Assembly: GCA_001563885.1 (NCBI GenBank)
Contig: LKMM01000062.1
Location: 1 to 10,413 of the forward strand
Length of the DNA stretch: 10,413 bases
Direction of reading: 5' to 3'
From: Natrialbaceae archaeon B1-Br10_E2g27
GTDB taxonomy: Archaea > Halobacteriota > Halobacteria > Halobacteriales > Natrialbaceae
In this document: one piece after another, positions 6,282 through 10,413 of the stretch
How the letters are laid out: each line of letters starts with the position of its first letter
How positions within the stretch are numbered: position 1 is the stretch's first letter
The notes under the pieces: model-generated
The model's database searches: none
The model's input: the letters and a program-made list of their open reading frames with translations, nothing else
Told to the model about the DNA's origin: nothing
Position numbers and translations under genes: made by a program

Positions 6282-7643
6282 ATGAACGGATCTCGACGCG
6301 ACTTCCTTGCAACCGGGAGCGCGCTCGTGCTGGCTGGGGGGGCCGGGTGTCTTGGATCCGATAATCCCGGATCGAGCGGTCCTCGGGTTTTTACCTCGTT
6401 TTTTACGCTGTATGAGTTCACTCGAAACGTTGCCGGCGAGGCGATTACCATCGACACTGCCGTCCCGGCTGGCGAACACGGTCATGGCTGGGAACCACCG
6501 ACGAATCTCTTACCGGAGATCGTCGAGGCTGACGCCTTCGTCTACCTGGATGCAGACGGCTTTCAACCCTGGGCCGAAGACGCCGCAGGCGAAATCGAGG
6601 CGAACTACGACGACGATGTCATGCTCATCGACGCCCTCGAGGGCATCGAGTTACTCGAATACGAAAGTGACCACCACGAGGCCTACGACCACGACTCCAC
6701 AGACCACGAGTATGGCTCCGTCGCAGAACTGGAACTTATCGACCGAGACAGCGGCCAGGTCGTCGCCTATTATCACTTCGATCACTGGCATGGAACCGTC
6801 CCGACGCTCGAGCCGGGGGCAGTGCTCGAACTCCGGACGCGATTTCTCGACGGGGCCAACGAGCGGTTTCCACTCGATGGAGACAGCTACCGTGTCGACG
6901 CCCGAATCGACGACAGAGACTCGACAGAGAGCCTCGAACTCGAAGCTCACGACGAGTATATCCGTCTCGAAGGGAACGAAACCGACATCGTCGGCGTGTA
7001 TTTCGAACTCTGGGAAGGCGACGAACGTGCCTGGGAGTCAGCGCCGATTACCGTAACCGTCGACAACCACGGCGACGAACCACTCGAGCCCGACCACGGC
7101 TTACTCGACGTGAAGTTCTTCTCCGATCCCGTCTTGGCACAGGATGGCGTCCGAAATATCCGTGATGGGTTGATCGAACTCGATCCCGACAATGAGTCGG
7201 TCTACGAGGACAACGCCGGCACGTATATCGACGAACTCGAGGCGTTACACGGGGAGTTTCGGTCGGAACTCACCGACCGAGACCACGATTTCGTCGTGTT
7301 GGGCGCACACGACTCGTTTAATTATCTTGGAACGCGATATGGCTTCGAGATCGAAACGCCTGTTGGGCTCTCGCCTGACGACGAGCCCTCGAGTACGGAT
7401 ATCGCGGCCGCCGTCGATCTAATCGACGAATACGAAATCGAGTACGTCCTGTGGGATTACTTCGACGGGGAGCGAACCGCCGAGGCGATCGTCTCCGAAT
7501 CCGAGCATGCGACGGAAACGGCGATGGTCACTCCGGCCGAGAGCTACGTCGAGGCGTGGAGCGACGACGGCTATGGGGATTACATCGGCCAGATGCGGGA
7601 GATCAACCTTCCCGCATTCAAGAAGGCACTGGGTGGGGAGTGA
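6282..7643 (+). CDS. Metal ABC transporter substrate-binding lipoprotein (ZnuA/TroA family) with inserted domain
   Basis: This is the extracellular metal-capturing protein of a cluster 9 importer (zinc, manganese or possibly nickel), 453 residues from the chosen start. It begins with a Tat signal (SRRDFLATGSALVLAGG) and a lipobox with Cys23, so it should be lipid-anchored outside the membrane. Family segments: AGEHGHGWEP with His66/His68, a DHGLLD segment with His272, LDPDNESVYEDNAGTYIDEL at 300-319, and GAHDSFNYLGTRYGFE at 341-356 with His343. Between the lobes, residues of about 128-262 form an acidic, beta-rich insertion with HFDHWHG at 165-171. It replaces the short His-rich loop of ordinary ZnuA. 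The usual late LDPL ligand motif is not recognisable. The frame is open upstream to 6102, but the Tat signal and leaderless promoter fix the start at 6282. The stop overlaps the ATPase start by one base. Confidence 0.88.
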   Translation: MNGSRRDFLATGSALVLAGGAGCLGSDNPGSSGPRVFTSFFTLYEFTRNVAGEAITIDTAVPAGEHGHGWEPPTNLLPEIVEADAFVYLDADGFQPWAEDAAGEIEANYDDDVMLIDALEGIELLEYESDHHEAYDHDSTDHEYGSVAELELIDRDSGQVVAYYHFDHWHGTVPTLEPGAVLELRTRFLDGANERFPLDGDSYRVDARIDDRDSTESLELEAHDEYIRLEGNETDIVGVYFELWEGDERAWESAPITVTVDNHGDEPLEPDHGLLDVKFFSDPVLAQDGVRNIRDGLIELDPDNESVYEDNAGTYIDELEALHGEFRSELTDRDHDFVVLGAHDSFNYLGTRYGFEIETPVGLSPDDEPSSTDIAAAVDLIDEYEIEYVLWDYFDGERTAEAIVSESEHATETAMVTPAESYVEAWSDDGYGDYIGQMREINLPAFKKALGGE

Positions 7644-8413
7644 TGACGGTAGCGATCGACGTCGACGACGTGACCTTCAGCTATGGAGAGACGCCCGCAG
7701 TGTCTACTGTTTCGCTAACCATCGAGACGGGCGAGTGTTTCGGGCTCGTCGGGCCAAACGGTTCGGGAAAAACGACGCTTCTCAAACTCATTCTTGGGGT
7801 TCATACCCCCGACAACGGACGGATAACGGTGTTCGGAGAACCGGTCGAATCGTTTGCTGAGGGGGGTCGGATCGGCTACGTCCCACAGCAGTCCTCACGG
7901 AACGGCGACACCATGCCGATCACCGTCCGCGAGGTGGTCGCGATGGGTCGATACCCCCACTCGCCGTTCGGTTGGTTCGACGAGGCCGACCACACCCAGG
8001 TTGAGGAGGCAATAGAAACCGTCGGCATCGAAGACCTCGAGGACCGTCGACTCTCACGGCTTTCCGGCGGGCAACGACAACGCGTATTTATCGCACGTGC
8101 GCTGGCATCCGATGCCGACCTGCTGGCGCTCGACGAGCCGACCGTCGGTATCGATGCCACTGCTCGAGAGGAGTTTTTCACCCTGTTGGGTAAACTCAAC
8201 GACGGAGGGATGACGATCGTCCTGATCGAACACGATTTACACGCCGTCAGGACACACACCGACCGAATCGCGTGTCTCAACCGAACCGTCCACTCGGTGG
8301 GTCCGGCCACCGAACTTCTCGAATCAGCTACTCGAGGGGATGGCAAACGCCCACCGCTGTATTCGGGGTGGACGAACGCGGACAACGTTTTTGACCGGCC
8401 TTCCGAGCAATGA
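7643..8413 (+). CDS. Metal ABC transporter ATP-binding protein (ZnuC/TroB family)
   Basis: This is the cytoplasmic ATPase that powers the importer, 256 residues. It has Walker A GPNGSGKTT at 37-45, the Q-loop region around YVPQQ at 79-83, the signature LSGGQRQR at 140-147, Walker B LLALDEP at 160-166 and the H-loop His197 in LIEHDLH. The sequence between Q-loop and signature (VREVVAMGRYPHSPFGWF) is typical of the cluster 9 metal ATPases. The ATG at 7643 shares its A with the TGA of the binding-protein gene and is preceded by GGGGAG. The open frame extends upstream to 7451, but that part only overlaps the previous gene in another frame. The stop overlaps the permease start by 4 nt (ATGA). Confidence 0.95.
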   Translation: MTVAIDVDDVTFSYGETPAVSTVSLTIETGECFGLVGPNGSGKTTLLKLILGVHTPDNGRITVFGEPVESFAEGGRIGYVPQQSSRNGDTMPITVREVVAMGRYPHSPFGWFDEADHTQVEEAIETVGIEDLEDRRLSRLSGGQRQRVFIARALASDADLLALDEPTVGIDATAREEFFTLLGKLNDGGMTIVLIEHDLHAVRTHTDRIACLNRTVHSVGPATELLESATRGDGKRPPLYSGWTNADNVFDRPSEQ

Positions 8414-9369
8414 GCGGGCGACGTGAGGACGCAATCTGGGTGGCTATCGTCGCCATCGGGATCTCGCTTGTTACCGTCTTCTTTCCGATCGCCTTCGGCG
8501 TGATGCCGAGTCGGTTTTTCGAGTACAGCTGTTCGGCCAGTCAGGCGCTTGGCTCCCAGTTTGGGTGTTATGGGTTCCTCTGGAATACGGTCACGACCGG
8601 CGTCTTTATCGGGATCATCGGCCCGCTCATCGGAACGTTTCTGGTCCATCGAGAGATGGCGCTCATCGGCGAAACGCTCGCCCATACTGCATTTGCAGGC
8701 GTTGCCTTTGGAACACTCATCATGGGTGCATCCGGGTGGGATTTCCGCCTGTTGCTGGTTGCCATCGTGGTGGCCGTACTCGGTGCACTCGCCGTTCAGG
8801 GGCTTGCAGATCGGACTGGATCCTACGGCGACGTCCCCATCGCGATCATGCTTACGGGGAGTTTCGCGGTTGGGACTCTGTTTATCGATATCGGTGGTGG
8901 ATTTGCGTTCGTCGACATCAACAGCTATCTGTTCGGCAATATTTCGATCACGGACGACCGTAGCGTCGGGCTGATGGCGGTACTGACCCTCGTCGTCGTC
9001 CTGGCGGTTACCGTCCTGTATAAACCGCTGGTCTACATCACCTTCGACGAAGAGGCGGCCCACGTTGCCCGGTTTAACGTTCCGGGCTACAATGGGTTGT
9101 TGGTGGTTCTGACCGCGCTGGTGATCGTCGGCGCGATGCAAATTCTCGGGGTGATCCTCGTCGCAGCGATGTTGGTGGTCCCCGTCGCGGCTGCATCACT
9201 GCTTGCGGCCAGTTTCCGGCAGGCACTGTATACGTCCGTCGTCATCGGAGTGACCGCCGTGCTATCGGGTATTTCGGTCTCCTGGACCTACGAACTTCGT
9301 CCGGGAGCGACGATCGTCGTCATCGCGATAGCGATCTATCTAGTCGCAGTGTATCGATCACCCGGGTAA
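8410..9369 (+). CDS. Metal ABC transporter permease (ZnuB/TroC, ABC-3 family)
   Basis: This is the membrane channel subunit of the importer, 319 residues and very hydrophobic. By eye, about eight to ten membrane segments lie near residues 10-31, 62-79, 92-105, 113-131, 143-160, 187-203, 229-268, 273-290 and 299-314. Family marks are REMALIGETLAHTAFAGVAFG at 81-101 (the ATPase-coupling region), the cytoplasmic FDEEAAHVARF at 212-222, and ILGVILVAAMLVVPVAAA at 245-262. An external loop between the first two segments (about 36-58) contains two Cys (Cys41 and Cys53). It starts within the ATPase stop codon and is the last gene of the operon. No clear terminator follows. Confidence 0.95.
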   Translation: MSGRREDAIWVAIVAIGISLVTVFFPIAFGVMPSRFFEYSCSASQALGSQFGCYGFLWNTVTTGVFIGIIGPLIGTFLVHREMALIGETLAHTAFAGVAFGTLIMGASGWDFRLLLVAIVVAVLGALAVQGLADRTGSYGDVPIAIMLTGSFAVGTLFIDIGGGFAFVDINSYLFGNISITDDRSVGLMAVLTLVVVLAVTVLYKPLVYITFDEEAAHVARFNVPGYNGLLVVLTALVIVGAMQILGVILVAAMLVVPVAAASLLAASFRQALYTSVVIGVTAVLSGISVSWTYELRPGATIVVIAIAIYLVAVYRSPG

Positions 9370-10057
9370 TTGCGTTCGGACGAGGGAATATCGCTCTCGA
9401 CGGACTCTCTCGTGTACACGTATTATCATATTATGCAAATTTCAGGTGATTGTAACGCACTTCTCGCAGAGATAATTGAACGAATAGCTATATTCAAAAC
9501 GGGCGCGAAATGAGGACAACGGCCCAGAAACCACCAAGAGCCGGTGTTTGATCCGATAGACCCTAATAGAAGAAATTAATTATACAGGTCAAATGATCTT
9601 AATATCGTGGGTTATCTTGACACACTGGGTGTAATAATCCTGTCTCGGTCGATACGCCGAGTGCCCTCCCAGCTACCGCTCCTGGTCTGTACATCGTGCC
9701 GGGATGTGGTGATAACGTAGTATCAACCTGCGTTTGCGTCGGCACAATCGATATCTCGGACACATAGGAAGCATTATCATTTGGCTGAAATTCCCCAGTT
9801 TGTGAGCCGGCGCGCCCGAGCGACGAACCGCCTCAATCGGGGACAAAGTATTGGCTTTCTATTATTTAACCATCAGTGATTGCCGTCCGCGGAATCGAGA
9901 TGTTTTTCTGACCGAATACTATTGGTAGCGGTTACGGACACTCGAGTCAAAACTAAGTTGATACAGATTTATACCTCTCAAAATGAAACTTTTGATCACT
10001 ATATTAGGATCTGCGTATCGTATATTGAAACTGAAGGTATACCGTAGAGTTCAACTG

Positions 10058-10071
10058 AAACCAAATGGTTT
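10058..10071. promoter_or_regulatory. Palindrome just upstream of the urtA-like promoter
   Basis: AAACCA-AA-TGGTTT is a perfect 14-bp palindrome ending 12 bp before the predicted TATA box. Its position would suit an activator or repressor site, for example for nitrogen control. No regulator can be assigned from sequence. Confidence 0.3.
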
Positions 10072-10083
10072 TTAGGAAATACT

Positions 10084-10090
10084 TTTATAT
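10084..10090 (+). promoter_or_regulatory. Predicted TATA box of the urtA-like gene
   Basis: TTTATAT is preceded by GGAAATACT, close to the haloarchaeal BRE plus TATA consensus. Transcription would begin near 10113, leaving a leader of about 95 nt that ends with a strong Shine-Dalgarno (GGGGGTGA, 10193-10200). Confidence 0.5.
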
Positions 10091-10206
10091 TGTTGCTTGT
10101 CTCGGCTATCTCGACAGATGGTTGGACATACATTTGCCAAAGTGGTGCAGGCTAACTACACAACGAAAAGTGACGAATACGGTTCGGATCTCGGGGGTGA
10201 CCACAA

Positions 10207-10413
10207 ATGAGCGATACGCCACTCTCTCGCCGACAGGCACTTGCTGGGGGGACGGCGGCGATGTTCGCATCAGTTGCAGGTTGTCTCGAGGATGGCGGCG
10301 TCCTCGGTGGTGGCGATGGCGACGGCGGCCACACGATCGGCATTCTCGAGGACCGCTCGGGTGAATTCGCGCTCAACGGCGAATCCAAATGGCAGGCCTC
10401 GCTGCTCGCCGTC
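10207..10413 (+). CDS. urtA: Urea ABC transporter substrate-binding lipoprotein, UrtA-like (N-terminus only)
   Basis: Sixty-nine residues are visible before the window ends. A Tat signal (LSRRQALAGGTAAMFASVAG) leads to a lipobox Cys26, followed by a Gly/Asp-rich linker at about 28-41. The mature part begins HTIGILEDRSGEFALNGESK and then WQASLLAV. This is how periplasmic-binding proteins of the urea/branched-chain amino acid type begin (beta strand, then a Ser/Gly ligand loop). The GILEDRSG form matches what I recall of haloarchaeal UrtA proteins. The ATG at 10207 has GGGGGTGA 6 nt upstream, which settles the start over the 10065 ATG in another frame. A urease operon nearby supports urea as substrate, but short-chain amides or amino acids cannot be excluded from this fragment. 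Confidence 0.78.
   Translation, partial: MSDTPLSRRQALAGGTAAMFASVAGCLEDGGVLGGGDGDGGHTIGILEDRSGEFALNGESKWQASLLAV

Larger units (their letters stand above)
9370..10206. other. Long A+T-rich intergenic region without a convincing gene
   Basis: About 840 bp separate the permease from the urtA-like gene. Base composition is patchy. Much of it is far richer in A+T than the genes (one 60-base stretch, 9961-10020, is about one third G+C), while about 9640-9765 and 9800-9850 are G+C-richer and could be relics of lost genes. Short frames there (9622-9765 and 9721-9882) have no good start and match no family I recognise. There are no tRNA-like folds, CRISPR repeats or insertion-sequence ends that I can see. 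Small dyads occur at 9978-9995 (TCAAAA-N6-TTTTGA) and 10058-10071. The right end carries the promoter and leader of the next gene. Confidence 0.6.

Noticed and set aside
7876..9141. Long (421-codon) minus-strand frame opposite the ATPase and permease
   Set aside because: It is the antisense shadow typical of G+C-rich genes; the plus-strand proteins carry clear ABC motifs and overlapping start/stop signals.
9370..9440. Transcription terminator after the permease
   Set aside because: No clear T-tract or stable hairpin is visible; only scattered TATTAT-like sequence.
9721..9882. Open stretch containing AEIPQFVSRRARATNRLN, reminiscent of a transposase N-terminus
   Set aside because: No ATG or GTG start in frame, no recognisable family, and no inverted-repeat ends nearby; the resemblance is too weak to call an insertion sequence.
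9983..10075. Possible 30-residue basic microprotein starting MKLLITILGSAYR
   Set aside because: No Shine-Dalgarno, the TATA-like sequence is too close for a leaderless start, and the A+T-rich composition explains the Lys/Ile/Leu content; it may be chance.
10065..10364. Open frame of 99 codons on the plus strand
   Set aside because: It is basic and Arg/Trp-rich, unlike haloarchaeal proteins, and runs out of frame through the urtA-like gene, which has a far better start and signal peptide.

Overview
The window comes from a halophilic archaeon of the class Halobacteria. The proteins are strongly acidic, the coding DNA is G+C-rich with many CTCGAG (Leu-Glu) hexamers, the two lipoproteins carry Tat-type twin-arginine signals followed by a lipobox cysteine, and the promoters are archaeal TATA boxes, two of them placed for leaderless transcripts. 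The CTCGAG richness and general style suggest a Natrialbaceae-like genus, but the sequence alone does not settle this.

Left part (1-5575, minus strand): a complete urease cluster in the order ureB-ureC-ureA-ureG-ureD-ureE-ureF, with ureF cut off by the window edge a few residues before its expected end. UreB, UreC and UreA are the beta, alpha and gamma subunits. UreG (GTPase), UreD, UreE (His-rich metallochaperone) and UreF insert nickel. Almost every junction is a 1-4 nt overlap or a direct abutment, so this is one translationally coupled operon. The exception is a 99-nt gap between ureC and ureA, which is an open, in-frame stretch interrupted only by the ureC stop codon.

Middle (5576-9369): a nickel-responsive repressor gene, nikR (minus strand), sits just upstream of the urease promoter. 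Divergent from nikR is a three-gene metal ABC importer of the ZnuABC/TroABC (cluster 9) family: a Tat lipoprotein substrate-binding protein with a large inserted beta-rich, His-containing domain, an ATPase and a membrane permease. A perfect 22-bp dyad lies just upstream of the importer's TATA box. The arrangement of NikR between urease and importer suggests that the importer supplies nickel to urease, although family membership alone would predict zinc or manganese.

Right part (9370-10413): about 840 bp of A+T-rich DNA with no convincing gene, ending in a good promoter and a palindrome. It is followed by the start of a Tat lipoprotein gene that looks like urtA, the substrate-binding protein of a urea ABC transporter. 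Together the window reads as a urea-use island: urea uptake (urtA and probably genes beyond the edge), urea hydrolysis, nickel insertion, and metal supply with its regulator.
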